Below, piece after piece: positions 1 to 8,315 of a DNA stretch of 37,732 nt. Origin of the DNA: CAZTLE01 sp964614415 (GTDB lineage Bacteria > Bacteroidota > Bacteroidia > Flavobacteriales > Flavobacteriaceae); contig CAZTLE010000011.1 in NCBI GenBank assembly GCA_964614415.1, positions 1 through 37,732 of the forward strand. The letters run 5' to 3'. The position numbers were made by a program, and so were the translations under genes. Numbering within the stretch: the first letter of the stretch is position 1; every line of letters starts with the position of its first letter. The notes below the pieces were generated by a model. The model had not been told where the DNA came from. It did no database searches and saw only the letters and a program-made list of their open reading frames with translations.

Positions 1-483
1 GGTAATGTGATAAGCAATCACAATGAGATCTTCGACGACCTTACCTTTGATAATGTTGCTGAAGTGGCTCAGCGTTTGATGGACTTGTATGCCGACGGAG
101 CGTATGATCGGATTGTGCTTATTTATAATAAATTCAAGAACGCTGCGACCCAGATTGTAATGACGGAGCAGTACTTGCCAATCCTGCCTCCCGAATCTTC
201 TGAAGAAACGGTTGTTTCTAACGTGGATTACATTTTCGAGCCTGCGAAAGATCAGATCGTTGAGGAGTTGATTCCCAAGAGCTTGAAAACACAATTGTTC
301 AAAGGAGTTCGTGATTCGGTAGCGAGTGAGCACGGAGCGCGTATGACGGCTATGCACAAAGCAACCGATAACGCCAGTGAGTTGAAAGCAAATCTTACCC
401 TGGAATACAATAAGGCCCGTCAGGCGGCAATTACAGGCGAGATTCTCGAGATCGTGGGAGGAGCCGAAGCGCTTGCCGGATAA
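1..483 (+). CDS. atpG: ATP synthase F1 subunit gamma, C-terminal part (5' truncated by window)
   Basis: The reading frame is open from base 1 (G-N-V-I-S-N-H-N-E), so the gene begins before the window. The GTG at 7 is internal, not a start. The visible ~160 residues match the C-terminal part of the F1 gamma subunit, the central rotor stalk of ATP synthase. Diagnostic stretches are DRIVLIYNKFKNAATQIV, the EHGARMTAMHKATDNA segment and the terminal helix LTLEYNKARQAAITGEILEI, which lies in the F1 bore. A strong terminator follows 23 nt after the stop, so this is the end of the atp transcript. Identification is by recognition of the conserved C-terminus and is very secure. Confidence 0.96.
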   Translation, partial: GNVISNHNEIFDDLTFDNVAEVAQRLMDLYADGAYDRIVLIYNKFKNAATQIVMTEQYLPILPPESSEETVVSNVDYIFEPAKDQIVEELIPKSLKTQLFKGVRDSVASEHGARMTAMHKATDNASELKANLTLEYNKARQAAITGEILEIVGGAEALAG

Positions 484-506
484 GGCATTACCCAGTATGA
501 TATATC

Positions 507-540
507 AAACCCGTTCAATTTTGAACGGGTTTTTTGTTTT
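507..540 (+). terminator. Rho-independent terminator after atpG
   Basis: A perfect inverted repeat AAACCCGTTCAA (507-518) / TTGAACGGGTTT (521-532) runs into a T tract (530-535). Allowing for the tight loop, about ten base pairs can form. It sits just after atpG and before the next gene, so it should end the atp operon. Confidence 0.9.
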
Positions 541-582
541 CAGGAATCGCTATCTTTACTCGCGTACTTCAACAAACCAATC

Positions 583-2370
583 ATGGGCAAGCGAAAGAAG
601 CGACCGGTCAAAAAAAAGAAACCCGTCGCTAAAAAACAGGCAGAAGTTGTAATCGAAGAACCGGTGCAGCAGCCGAAGCACAGTTTTATTCCGTATCTCA
701 TTCTTCTCGTTCTTCCTTTCCTGCTCTACGGGGCAAGTATTTCCTACGAGTATGTTCTGGACGATAAGATCGTGCTTTCGGAGAACAGCTTTGTGAAGCA
801 AGGCGTTTCCGGGATCAAGGATATATTTACCAAAGAGAGCTTTACAGGCTATCTGGGAGAACAAAAAGACCTTGTAGTCGGGGCCAGGTATCGACCGTTG
901 TCTTTAGCCATGTTTGCCCTTGAATATGAGTTATTCGGCCTAAATCCAAAAGTGGGGCATTCCCTGAATATTTTATTGTACGGTCTTACCGGGATGTTGT
1001 TGTACAAGCTTTTTTTAATGTTCTTCAAAGGTAGAAAGCGGAAATGGTATTTAGGCATTCCTTTTGTTGCGGCCTTTCTGTTCCTGCTTCATCCCATACA
1101 TACCGAAGTGGTTGCGAATATCAAAAGCCGGGATGAGATATTGTCCCTGCTGCTTGCGTTGTGGACGCTCTATTTGTCCTATCGTTATGTAACGACAAAA
1201 AAACGGAGCTATGTAATTGCCAGCGGATTTGTGTTTTTGCTGGCCTTATTGGCCAAGGAGAATGCCATTACATTCCTTGCGGTGATTCCTGTAACGCTGT
1301 ACATCTTTGAGAAAGCGACAATTCGACGCATTATTTTCGCTATGTCGCCCCTTATTCTCAGCGCAGCGGCCTTTGTCTTTATTCGCTATCAGGTGGTGGG
1401 CTATTTACTGGACAGTGGAAAAGAGATCACAGGGCTTATGAACAATCCATTCTTAGGCACTACGGCCCCGGAAAAGTATGCTACCATTACCTATACCCTG
1501 GGGATGTATTTAAAACTTCTTGTTTTTCCTCACCCGTTGACACACGATTACTATCCGTATCAGGTTCCCATAATGAATTGGAGCAACTGGATCGTACTAC
1601 TTTCGTTGGTGTTGTATGTCGTTATGGGATTCTATGCACTGTTCAAGTGGAAAACAAGAACATTGACCATTTGGTGTATTGTTTTCTTCATAGCCACTTT
1701 GTCCATTGTTTCCAATTTGTTCTTCTCTATTGGAACCTTTATGAATGAGCGATTCCTTTACATGCCCTCTGTGGCCTTTTTGGTGCTGATCGCCTATTGG
1801 ATATTAGAATGGCTTCCCAAACGGCTTAAGAACAAGCCAAAGCTGGCGAACGGACTTATTACGGGATTAGTTCTCGCACTCGTGGCGGGATACAGCTATA
1901 AAACACTAGATCGGGTACCGGCCTGGGAAAACGGGATGACCCTGAACCGCGCCGCATCCAAAGTATCTGTGAATAGCGCCAGGGCTAATCAGTTTATGGC
2001 GTATGCACTCTATTTGGAAGCCGTAGAAACCACAGACAGGGAGGCAAAGACATCCGTATTGGATGAGGCGACCTATTTTGTAGACAGGGCGTTAAAGATT
2101 CATCCTACATATCCGGACGCCAACAATGCCAAGGCAGGAATATTGTCGGCTTACTATCAGATAGATCGCGATCTTCAAAAGCTACTTGACGGATTCTACC
2201 TAATTCAAATGCGAAAACCGGCGCCTTTTGTCGACACCTATCTCAACTACCTGGAAGGACGGGTAGACCAGGGAACGCTATCTGAGTTCTACAGGAAACT
2301 GGGAACCGATCTGGTACTCAATGGGAACACGACCTACGGAAATCACTATCTGAGAAAAGTAGGGCAATAA
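583..2370 (+). CDS. TMTC/PMT-like GT-C membrane glycosyltransferase with TPR-like C-terminus
   Basis: 595 aa. A very basic lysine-rich N-terminus (residues 2-18) precedes about ten membrane segments, the first near 34-52. An acidic pair D60-D61 lies in the first extracytoplasmic loop (YVLDDKIVL), as expected for the metal/lipid-phosphate site of GT-C enzymes. The stretches RYRPLSLAMFALEYELFG and HPIHTEVVANIKSRDE (about 108-125 and 170-185) are the hallmark of the TMTC/DUF1736 group of O-mannosyltransferase-like proteins. From about residue 440 the chain is soluble and helical, with TPR-like features (alanine/tyrosine-rich repeats, YPDANNAKAGIL). It probably transfers a sugar from a polyprenyl-phosphate donor to an exported acceptor; substrate unknown. 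No promoter of perfect type is seen, but TATCTTTA lies at 551-558. Confidence 0.8.
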   Translation: MGKRKKRPVKKKKPVAKKQAEVVIEEPVQQPKHSFIPYLILLVLPFLLYGASISYEYVLDDKIVLSENSFVKQGVSGIKDIFTKESFTGYLGEQKDLVVGARYRPLSLAMFALEYELFGLNPKVGHSLNILLYGLTGMLLYKLFLMFFKGRKRKWYLGIPFVAAFLFLLHPIHTEVVANIKSRDEILSLLLALWTLYLSYRYVTTKKRSYVIASGFVFLLALLAKENAITFLAVIPVTLYIFEKATIRRIIFAMSPLILSAAAFVFIRYQVVGYLLDSGKEITGLMNNPFLGTTAPEKYATITYTLGMYLKLLVFPHPLTHDYYPYQVPIMNWSNWIVLLSLVLYVVMGFYALFKWKTRTLTIWCIVFFIATLSIVSNLFFSIGTFMNERFLYMPSVAFLVLIAYWILEWLPKRLKNKPKLANGLITGLVLALVAGYSYKTLDRVPAWENGMTLNRAASKVSVNSARANQFMAYALYLEAVETTDREAKTSVLDEATYFVDRALKIHPTYPDANNAKAGILSAYYQIDRDLQKLLDGFYLIQMRKPAPFVDTYLNYLEGRVDQGTLSEFYRKLGTDLVLNGNTTYGNHYLRKVGQ

Positions 2371-2391
2371 TTTGACAATCAATTAACTAGA

Positions 2392-2418
2392 TTTAGGAAT
2401 TCCCTTTTTGTACCTTTG
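2392..2418 (+). promoter_or_regulatory. Bacteroidota-type promoter for the 2462 lipoprotein gene
   Basis: TACCTTTG at 2411-2418 matches the -7 consensus TAnnTTTG exactly. The -33 element is weak (TTT at 2392, 16 nt upstream). The start codon lies 43 nt downstream of the box. Confidence 0.5.
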
Positions 2419-2461
2419 TGGTACGGCTTTTGAATAAAACCTCTCAAATCGCAATAAACAC

Positions 2462-2974
2462 ATGAAAAAATACCTAAAAAACCTACTTGGATTGTCTGTT
2501 ATCTTATTCGGAATGGCAAGTTGTGGGGGTGCTCAGAACGAAGGAGCCTATCCGTTTGAAGAAGAGCCTCCCTTTACCCTGGGACAGGTAACTTTCCAGA
2601 AGTGGGTAGCCGGAATACGCGGAGGAGGATCGGGAATTAATGTGACGATCCCCGTTGAAGAATTGACCGCAGATGTCCGTTTCAAAGAGCTGTATTTCAG
2701 AGATCATATTGTTTCCATAAAAAGCAAGCCACGTGAACCGGACCTGTTCTTCGCATATATAAAGACCAAAGGGAATCGCGATATCATTATGGATGCCGAT
2801 CCTGCCGAGGAGGCGAAAAATACCCCACCGCAGAAAGTTCCTTTTGACCTTGATGAGGATGAGGCCGTGTTAAGCTATGAATTGGGAGGAGAGATCTTCT
2901 ATGTATTTATTACCGATATGGAAGAAAAACCGATGCTAGCCTATCCGCAGGGAAACCCGGGAAGCGATCATTGA
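2462..2974 (+). CDS. Conserved-looking lipoprotein of unknown function
   Basis: 170 aa. A basic start (MKKYLKNLL) and hydrophobic stretch end in a lipobox G-M-A-S-C with Cys21 as the lipidation site, so it should be membrane-anchored. The mature part is acidic. It includes a glycine-rich turn (GIRGGGSGINV), a segment rich in beta strands (VRFKELYFRDHIVSIKSK) and an aspartate/glutamate-rich stretch (DLDEDEAVLSYEL). I do not recognise a named family and assign no function. It has its own TAnnTTTG promoter. The next gene (dut) starts 99 nt after its stop, so co-transcription with dut is possible. Confidence 0.75.
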   Translation: MKKYLKNLLGLSVILFGMASCGGAQNEGAYPFEEEPPFTLGQVTFQKWVAGIRGGGSGINVTIPVEELTADVRFKELYFRDHIVSIKSKPREPDLFFAYIKTKGNRDIIMDADPAEEAKNTPPQKVPFDLDEDEAVLSYELGGEIFYVFITDMEEKPMLAYPQGNPGSDH

Positions 2975-3073
2975 TTTGAGCTCGTAATCCGGATGCAAAA
3001 AAGTCCCCGTTGGACATGGCAATACGACCGATTTTCGGTACTTTCATCGGCGATTTCAGGAAATAGAATACCC

Positions 3074-3511
3074 ATGACTACTGTACGTGTTATTAATACT
3101 TCAGAACACCCGTTACCCGATTACGAAACCGAAGCCAGTGCCGGGATGGATCTCCGGGCCAACCTTTCCGAACCGGTTGTCCTGAAACCGTTGGACCGGG
3201 CTATTATAAAGACAGGTCTCTTTATAGAGCTACCGGTAGGTTATGAAGCTCAGGTACGTCCCCGTAGCGGACTGGCAGCCAAGAAAGGAATAACCGTGCT
3301 CAACGCGCCCGGAACCATTGACGCCGACTACCGCGGCGAAGTGGGAGTGATCCTTGTGAACCTGTCTAATGAAGACTTTCAGGTGGAAAACGGAGAACGC
3401 ATTGCTCAGCTTGTTATCGCCCAACACACCAGGGTGAACTGGGAGCAGGTCGAAATGCTCGAAGAAACCGAACGAGGTGCGGGAGGCTTTGGCAGCACAG
3501 GAGTTAAATAG
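3074..3511 (+). CDS. dut: dUTP diphosphatase (dUTPase)
   Basis: Hydrolyses dUTP to dUMP and PPi in the cytoplasm, keeping uracil out of DNA and supplying dTTP synthesis. The chosen ATG gives 145 aa, the usual size of trimeric dUTPases. The five family motifs are present: AGMDLRA (23-29), RPRSGLA (62-68), GTIDADYRGEV (80-90), NGERIAQL (106-113) and the glycine-rich RGAGGFGSTG near the C-terminus (134-143). The aspartate of motif 3 (GTIDADYRG) is the catalytic-site residue of the family. The frame is open back to 2993, but that extra segment (MQKSPRWTW...) is not dUTPase-like, so the internal ATG is preferred. In Flavobacteriaceae dut is commonly beside the nucleotidyltransferase/TPR/DUF4292/M23 cluster, as here. 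Confidence 0.95.
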   Translation: MTTVRVINTSEHPLPDYETEASAGMDLRANLSEPVVLKPLDRAIIKTGLFIELPVGYEAQVRPRSGLAAKKGITVLNAPGTIDADYRGEVGVILVNLSNEDFQVENGERIAQLVIAQHTRVNWEQVEMLEETERGAGGFGSTGVK

Positions 3512-3513
3512 AA

Positions 3514-3640
3514 GCTCCAAATTCCAAAATTCAAATTCCAAAACTCAAATAGCAAGCACCAAATAAATTCCAAACTCCAAACTCCAAATTCTAAATTCCA
3601 AAATCGTAAATCTAAATACTCACATCTCAATACTCAATAC
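3514..3640 (+). repeat. Degenerate A/C-rich tandem repeat between dut and the nucleotidyltransferase
   Basis: About 125 bp built from imperfect copies of CAAATTCCAAA / CAAACTCCAAA-type units with a period of roughly 8-10 nt. The top strand carries almost no G, giving an extreme strand asymmetry. The tail degenerates into CTCAATACTCAATACT. It occupies the whole spacer between two otherwise closely ordered genes. Similar TTTGGAATTTGG-type runs occur between genes in other flavobacterial genomes (recalled, not checked). Confidence 0.75.
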
Positions 3641-3646
3641 TGATAT

Positions 3647-4663
3647 ATGAAGATAATTGTCCCAATGGCAGGTCGCGGATCCCGGTTACGACCTCATACG
3701 TTAACCATTCCCAAACCTCTTATTCCGGTTGCAGGTAGGCCTATCGTACATCGCCTGGTAAGCGATATTGCCGAGGTCCTGGGGGAGCAGATTGAGGAAA
3801 TTGCCTTTATTCTGGGCGATCCGGCTTTCTTTGGTGATGATGTGGTTTCCAGTCTAACGGATTTGGCGGAGTCGCTGGGCGCTAAAGCGAGCATCTATCG
3901 GCAGCTTGACCCTAAAGGAACAGGCCATGCCATTATGTGTGCCGAGCCCTCGTTATCCGGTCCGGCAGTGATTGCCTATGCGGATACGCTTATTGTAGCC
4001 GATTTTGATTTGGATAAGGAGGCAGACAGCGTCATCTGGACAAAAAAGGTCTCCAATCCGGAAGCCTATGGCGTGGTAAACCTTAACGAAAGAGAGGAGA
4101 TCATTGAGTTGGTCGAAAAACCGGAGACCTTTGTGAGTGATCAGGCGGTAATCGGGATTTACTATTTCAAGGATGTGGGCGTACTTCGGGACGAACTTCA
4201 ATACGTGCTTGAAAACAACATTATCAATGGTGGCGAGTATCAGATAAATGATGGGATCAAGCGAATGATGGCTGATGGGAAGATATTTAAAACAGGTACG
4301 GTGGAAGAATGGATGGACTGCGGGAATAAAGAGGTAACGGTTGAAACCAACCGCAAAATGCTTGGTTTTCTTGCTGAAAAAGAGGTGCCATTAATATCGG
4401 ATTCCGTGAGATTGAAGAATGCCAATATTATTGAGCCTTGCTTTATTGGTGAAAATGTTCAACTGAAAAACAGCACGGTAGGACCTTACGCCTCCATAGG
4501 AGCGGGTACAATAATTGAGGATAGCAACGTTAAAAATAGTATAATTCAAAATCAGGCAAGCGTTAAAAACGCTACATTAGACAATGCCATGATCGGTAAT
4601 TACGCGGTTTTTGACGGGAACTTTACCAACATAAGCCTTGGGGATTACTCGGTTCTTAAATAA
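3647..4663 (+). CDS. Sugar-phosphate nucleotidyltransferase with left-handed beta-helix C-terminus
   Basis: 338 aa, two domains. Residues 1-240 are the NTP-transferase fold: the nucleotide-binding signature GRGSRLRPHTLTIPKPL (9-25), GTGHA (91-95), the metal-binding YADT aspartate D113 and the sugar-binding V-E-K-P with K158. Residues about 255-338 form hexapeptide repeats (FIGENVQLKNSTVGPYASIG), as in GlmU or the long RmlA-like enzymes. It should join an NTP to a hexose-1-phosphate to give NDP-sugar for envelope polysaccharide. The exact sugar (glucose, mannose or N-acetylglucosamine) cannot be told. It is the first gene of a tight operon: the next start follows directly on its stop. Confidence 0.88.
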   Translation: MKIIVPMAGRGSRLRPHTLTIPKPLIPVAGRPIVHRLVSDIAEVLGEQIEEIAFILGDPAFFGDDVVSSLTDLAESLGAKASIYRQLDPKGTGHAIMCAEPSLSGPAVIAYADTLIVADFDLDKEADSVIWTKKVSNPEAYGVVNLNEREEIIELVEKPETFVSDQAVIGIYYFKDVGVLRDELQYVLENNIINGGEYQINDGIKRMMADGKIFKTGTVEEWMDCGNKEVTVETNRKMLGFLAEKEVPLISDSVRLKNANIIEPCFIGENVQLKNSTVGPYASIGAGTIIEDSNVKNSIIQNQASVKNATLDNAMIGNYAVFDGNFTNISLGDYSVLK

Positions 4664-6037
4664 ATGACGATGAAGGTGCTTCGAAGTATATCGCTATTAC
4701 TATGCTTTACGCTCTGTATTGCAGGTAACAGCTATGCACAGGATACGGAAGAAATTACCGATGATCTTGGGAATGTCAGCGATGCATTTCAGGAGAATTT
4801 TTTCGAGGCACTGAAGCAAAAGGGAATTGAAAACTACGAACTGGCCCTGGAGGCGCTCAACAAAGCCGAACAAGCTGCCAATAAGAGCCCCGAAAGTGAG
4901 GCCGTGGTCTTCTTCGAGCGCGGAAAAAACCTGGCCTATCTGAAACGATTTGAGGAGGCCGAAGCTAACTATCAAAAAGTACTGAGCCTTCAGGGTGACA
5001 GACTGGACGTTATGGAAGCTCTCTACGATGTGTACTTTCAGCAGAAGAATTATGATGCAGCCATACCCCTGGTAATGAAGCTTATCGAACGGGATGAAGA
5101 CTACAAAGAAGACCTGGTAAATCTGTATTCGAGAACACGACAGTACGATAAGGCATTGGAGCTTCTGGATGAATTGGACTCGGCCTGGGGTGTAAGTGAT
5201 TACAGGGATGCGGTTCGGAAGAATATTTATCGTGTTACGGGTAATACTTCCGGGGAGATTAAGAATCTGGAAGCCCGTATTGACGCCAACCCAAAAAAGG
5301 AAAAAGACTACCTGAATCTCATCTTCCTGTACAGCGAACAGGGGGAGACAAAAAAGGCCTTTGAGACGGCAAAAGAGCTTCAGAAGAATCACCCGAAGTC
5401 TGAGATTGTGCATCTGGCACTGTATAAATTTCATCTGGATGACGGAGCGTATGACGATGCTGTTCGGTCCATGAAGATTGTTTTTAAAAGCAATGATATA
5501 GACCGGGATAATAAATACCGGGTACTAAGCGATTTCTTGAGTTTTGTGGATGAAAACCCTACCTACGAAAAAGATCTTGACGAGGTGGTGCAGTTGTTTT
5601 CTGAAGAGAACAGCGGACAGGTATTTGAACGTTTGGGAAATTACTTCGTAAGCAAAGGCAAGAAGGATGATGCGCTGAAGTTCTATGAAAAGGGGATTGT
5701 AACAGATTCCGATAATTTCAGTCTTCTTAAAAACACCCTGTTGTTGCAGATCGATTTTAAAAAGTATACCGAGGCAGAACAGTTGAGCAGGGAAGGCCTG
5801 GAGATCTTTCCGGCACAACCCTTGTTATATTTACTGAACGGAGTGGCCAATGTAGGCCTTGATGAATCGGATGCTGCTATTGAAAGCCTGGAAACCGGCG
5901 TGGACTTCCTGTTGGATGATCCTAAAATGGAGCGGGATTTCTACAGGCAGTTGGAACTGGCGTATAAACAAAAAGGAGATACCCGAAGAGCCGATCTTTA
6001 TGCCCGAAAAGCAGCACAGATAAAACTTCCTAACTAG
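4664..6037 (+). CDS. Exported tetratricopeptide-repeat protein
   Basis: 457 aa. A signal peptide (LRSISLLLCFTLCIAGNSYA, then Q) targets it out of the cytoplasm. Most of the mature protein is TPR-like helix pairs, e.g. NYELALEALNKAEQAANKSP, RFEEAEANYQKVLSLQGD, NYDAAIPLVMKLIERDEDY, KKDDALKFYEKGIVTDSD and DTRRADLYARKA at the end. TPR arrays bind partner proteins; no enzymatic motif is present. ATG 4664 directly abuts the previous stop. An in-frame ATG at 4670 is an equally possible start and gives a more typical signal peptide. The gene lies between the nucleotidyltransferase and the DUF4292 lipoprotein, so a role in envelope biogenesis is inferred, not shown. Confidence 0.88.
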   Translation: MTMKVLRSISLLLCFTLCIAGNSYAQDTEEITDDLGNVSDAFQENFFEALKQKGIENYELALEALNKAEQAANKSPESEAVVFFERGKNLAYLKRFEEAEANYQKVLSLQGDRLDVMEALYDVYFQQKNYDAAIPLVMKLIERDEDYKEDLVNLYSRTRQYDKALELLDELDSAWGVSDYRDAVRKNIYRVTGNTSGEIKNLEARIDANPKKEKDYLNLIFLYSEQGETKKAFETAKELQKNHPKSEIVHLALYKFHLDDGAYDDAVRSMKIVFKSNDIDRDNKYRVLSDFLSFVDENPTYEKDLDEVVQLFSEENSGQVFERLGNYFVSKGKKDDALKFYEKGIVTDSDNFSLLKNTLLLQIDFKKYTEAEQLSREGLEIFPAQPLLYLLNGVANVGLDESDAAIESLETGVDFLLDDPKMERDFYRQLELAYKQKGDTRRADLYARKAAQIKLPN

Positions 6038-6039
6038 AC

Positions 6040-6813
6040 GTGAAATCTAAACTCGTTTATATAACCCTCTTTCTTATGATCCTTAGCTCGTGCAAGGGAA
6101 CACGAACCGTTACTGATGGAACCGTGGCAAGCAATTTACCGCTAAAAGATATTATTAAGGCACATGATGAGGCAACGCCAAACTTCAACACCATGGCAGC
6201 CAGAGTGCAGGTGGTCTATGAGGACGAGAGGAAGTCACAGAGCATGACGGTAAGCCTTCGGATGGAAAAGGACAAGACCATTTGGGTGAAGGCTTCTTTG
6301 CTGGGAATTACCCTTGCTAAAGTACTTATCACCCCGGATCGCGTGAGCTATTATGAAAAAATATCGGGGACATATTTCGATGGTGATTTCAGATTGCTCA
6401 GTAATTGGCTGGGCACCGAGATAAATTTTGAAAAGGCCCAGGCCATCCTTCTTGGACAATCCATCTTCGATCTGGACCACAGGGGCTATTCAGCGGCCGT
6501 GGTACAGAATAAGTACCGGATTTTACCCGACCGTCAACCGCAGAATTTCATTCACACGTTGTTGCTCAATCCCGGGGATTTTAAAGTATCGCAGGGAACG
6601 CTTACACAACCTGATGACGCAAGGAAGCTATCCGTGAACTATGGGAACTATCAGAAAATAGAGAATGATTATTACCCTTCAGAAATCTCTATTCTTTCCA
6701 CCGAAATGGAAAACAAGACGACCATCGAGGTCAATTATAAGAAGATTGATCTCAATGTTTCGGTAAGTTTTCCGTTTACTATACCAAGTGGATACGAAGA
6801 AATTCAGCTGTAA
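6040..6813 (+). CDS. DUF4292 family lipoprotein
   Basis: 257 aa from a GTG start two bases after the TPR gene stop. The signal sequence ends in the lipobox L-S-S-C (Cys18). The mature part starts LPLKDIIKAHDEATPNFNTMAARVQVVYED and continues with VSLRMEKDKTIWVKASLLGITLAKVLITPD. This is the DUF4292 pattern, a Bacteroidota lipoprotein family thought to resemble the LolA/LolB fold that carries lipid moieties; that role is a family-level suggestion only. Together with its neighbours it suggests an outer-membrane or cell-wall maintenance operon. The spacing to the next gene is 3 nt, so translation is probably coupled. Confidence 0.88.
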   Translation: MKSKLVYITLFLMILSSCKGTRTVTDGTVASNLPLKDIIKAHDEATPNFNTMAARVQVVYEDERKSQSMTVSLRMEKDKTIWVKASLLGITLAKVLITPDRVSYYEKISGTYFDGDFRLLSNWLGTEINFEKAQAILLGQSIFDLDHRGYSAAVVQNKYRILPDRQPQNFIHTLLLNPGDFKVSQGTLTQPDDARKLSVNYGNYQKIENDYYPSEISILSTEMENKTTIEVNYKKIDLNVSVSFPFTIPSGYEEIQL

Positions 6814-6816
6814 CCT

Positions 6817-8055
6817 ATGAAATTACGTTGTACGCATATTATTTTCGCCTTGGTTGTACTACTGGCGCCTTCGGCCATTGGCCAATCTGCCAAACAAAAA
6901 GAACTAGAAGAAAAACGACAGGCGATTCTGGAGGAAATCCGTCAAATAAACAGCTTACTATTCAAGACCCAGGGAGAGAAGAAGTCGGTTCTCAATGAGG
7001 TGGAAGATTTGGATCAGCGTATTTCAGCGCGGGAAAATCTCATTCGTGTTACCAATCAACAGGCTAATCTGCTTACCCGGGAGATCAATGATAATCTGAA
7101 AAAGATGGATCAGCTTCGGGATGAGTTGCAGGAGTTAAAAGATGATTACGCCGCCATGATACGCAAATCGTACAAGAGCAAATCGGAGCAAAGCCGGATT
7201 ATGTTCCTGTTGTCCTCGGATAATTTCTTGCAGGCCTACAAGCGGCTGGATTACATGAAGCAGTATACCAAGCATCGCAAGAAGCAGGGAGAAAGTATTA
7301 AGGCGAAGACCGAGCAATTGCAAATTTTGAACACCAGTCTTATTGAGCAAAAGAATGAGAAACAATTGCTCATCGAAGAGAATAAGATTGAAAAAGGACG
7401 TCTACTGAAGGAGAAGAAGGATCAGGAAGCCCTTATTGCCTCGTTGCGAAAGGACGAAGGGCGCTTTGCCTCCCAGATTCGAAGTAAACAACGCGAGGCG
7501 GATGCTATTGACAGGCAGATCGAAGCCCTCATTAAAGCAGCGATCGCCGAATCGAACAAGAAGACCTCAGGAAGTTCCGCTACCACATCACGGGGAACAT
7601 CGGCTACATTTGCGTTGACGGCTGAAGCGAAGGCCCTGGCGGCCAGTTTTAATAACAATAAAGGGAAACTGCCCTGGCCTGTGGAGAAAGGTGTGGTAGT
7701 AAAAAAATACGGCAAACAGCGACACCCCCAATTGCCGAATGTAACGACCTTCAACAGTGGTGTTGAGATTGCCACCGAGCGAAATGCAAAAGCGCGCGCA
7801 GTATTTAGTGGTACCGTTCTTGAAATTCAACAGTTAAAGGGAGCTAACAAAGCGGTTTACGTACGCCATGGAAATTATATTACCATTTACAACAATCTGT
7901 CCAACATCCAGGTGAAGAAAGGTGATAAAGTGACGACCAAACAAGTCCTTGGAACCGTGGTGACCAACAACAATTCCGGCAAAACTATTGTTAAGTTCCT
8001 GATCTACCAGAACTCTAAAAGAATGAATCCGGCGGATTGGATTTATAGGATGTAG
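6817..8055 (+). CDS. EnvC-like murein hydrolase activator (coiled coil plus degenerate LytM/M23 domain)
   Basis: 412 aa. Signal peptide to about residue 22 (APSAIGQ), then a long coiled coil (24-250) with two heptad-rich arms, as in EnvC. A Ser/Thr-rich linker (250-265) leads to a C-terminal LytM domain (285-412). The zinc ligands of active M23 peptidases are lost: the HxxxD motif reads NSGVE (N313, E317), the YxHL histidine is replaced in IYNNL, and the final HxH region reads IVKFL. Such degenerate LytM proteins activate cell-wall amidases during division, not cutting peptidoglycan themselves. It is the last gene of the 3647-8055 operon. Confidence 0.88.
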   Translation: MKLRCTHIIFALVVLLAPSAIGQSAKQKELEEKRQAILEEIRQINSLLFKTQGEKKSVLNEVEDLDQRISARENLIRVTNQQANLLTREINDNLKKMDQLRDELQELKDDYAAMIRKSYKSKSEQSRIMFLLSSDNFLQAYKRLDYMKQYTKHRKKQGESIKAKTEQLQILNTSLIEQKNEKQLLIEENKIEKGRLLKEKKDQEALIASLRKDEGRFASQIRSKQREADAIDRQIEALIKAAIAESNKKTSGSSATTSRGTSATFALTAEAKALAASFNNNKGKLPWPVEKGVVVKKYGKQRHPQLPNVTTFNSGVEIATERNAKARAVFSGTVLEIQQLKGANKAVYVRHGNYITIYNNLSNIQVKKGDKVTTKQVLGTVVTNNNSGKTIVKFLIYQNSKRMNPADWIYRM

Positions 8056-8315
8056 ACGATAATTTTTCTGAAAAAATTCTTAATAAGGTAGGTTGATTAA
8101 AATTTTTGTCTACTTTTATACTCGTTAAGAGGTCACACTCTTTCACCCCCTCCATATTATTTACCCCCTCAAATAATTTCAACATGTCCCGTTGTGGACC
8201 TTTTTTCTGTATTCGGGATTAGTCCCGGAGACAATGTATTCCCCCCATTTGTGTGGTTGCATCTATGATGCGTCCTACACCCAACAACGTATTTAATTAA
8301 TTCAAATCTCTAGTT
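8056..8315 (+). other. 260-bp leader region upstream of RHS1, no gene
   Basis: No credible ORF or RNA gene. It holds a near-match to the -7 box, TACTTTTA (8111-8118), with TTG at 8093 but a short 15-nt spacing. A small stem GTCC/GGAC (8186-8199) is followed by CTTTTTT, possibly a weak terminator for the upstream operon. A hairpin CGGGA-TTAG-TCCCG lies at 8214-8227. The stretch at 8232-8256 resembles the leader of RHS2 (26595-26618). Confidence 0.4.

Noticed and set aside
21..24. Lipoprotein call for RHS1 A from L-L-G-C in its leader (residue positions)
   Set aside because: Leu at -2 is a poor lipobox, a good signal peptidase I site (LHA, then Q) lies just after it, and the paralogue RHS2 A has no such cysteine.
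2993..3073. Upstream extension of dut from the ATG at 2993
   Set aside because: The added 27 residues do not belong to dUTPases, and the internal ATG gives the normal length.
3514..3640. CRISPR array
   Set aside because: Units are short, degenerate and contiguous, with no constant repeat/spacer spacing and no cas gene nearby.
4700..5434. 244-aa antisense frame across the TPR gene
   Set aside because: Mirror of a well-supported coding gene; rich in Phe, Leu, Ile and Cys with no domain or promoter.
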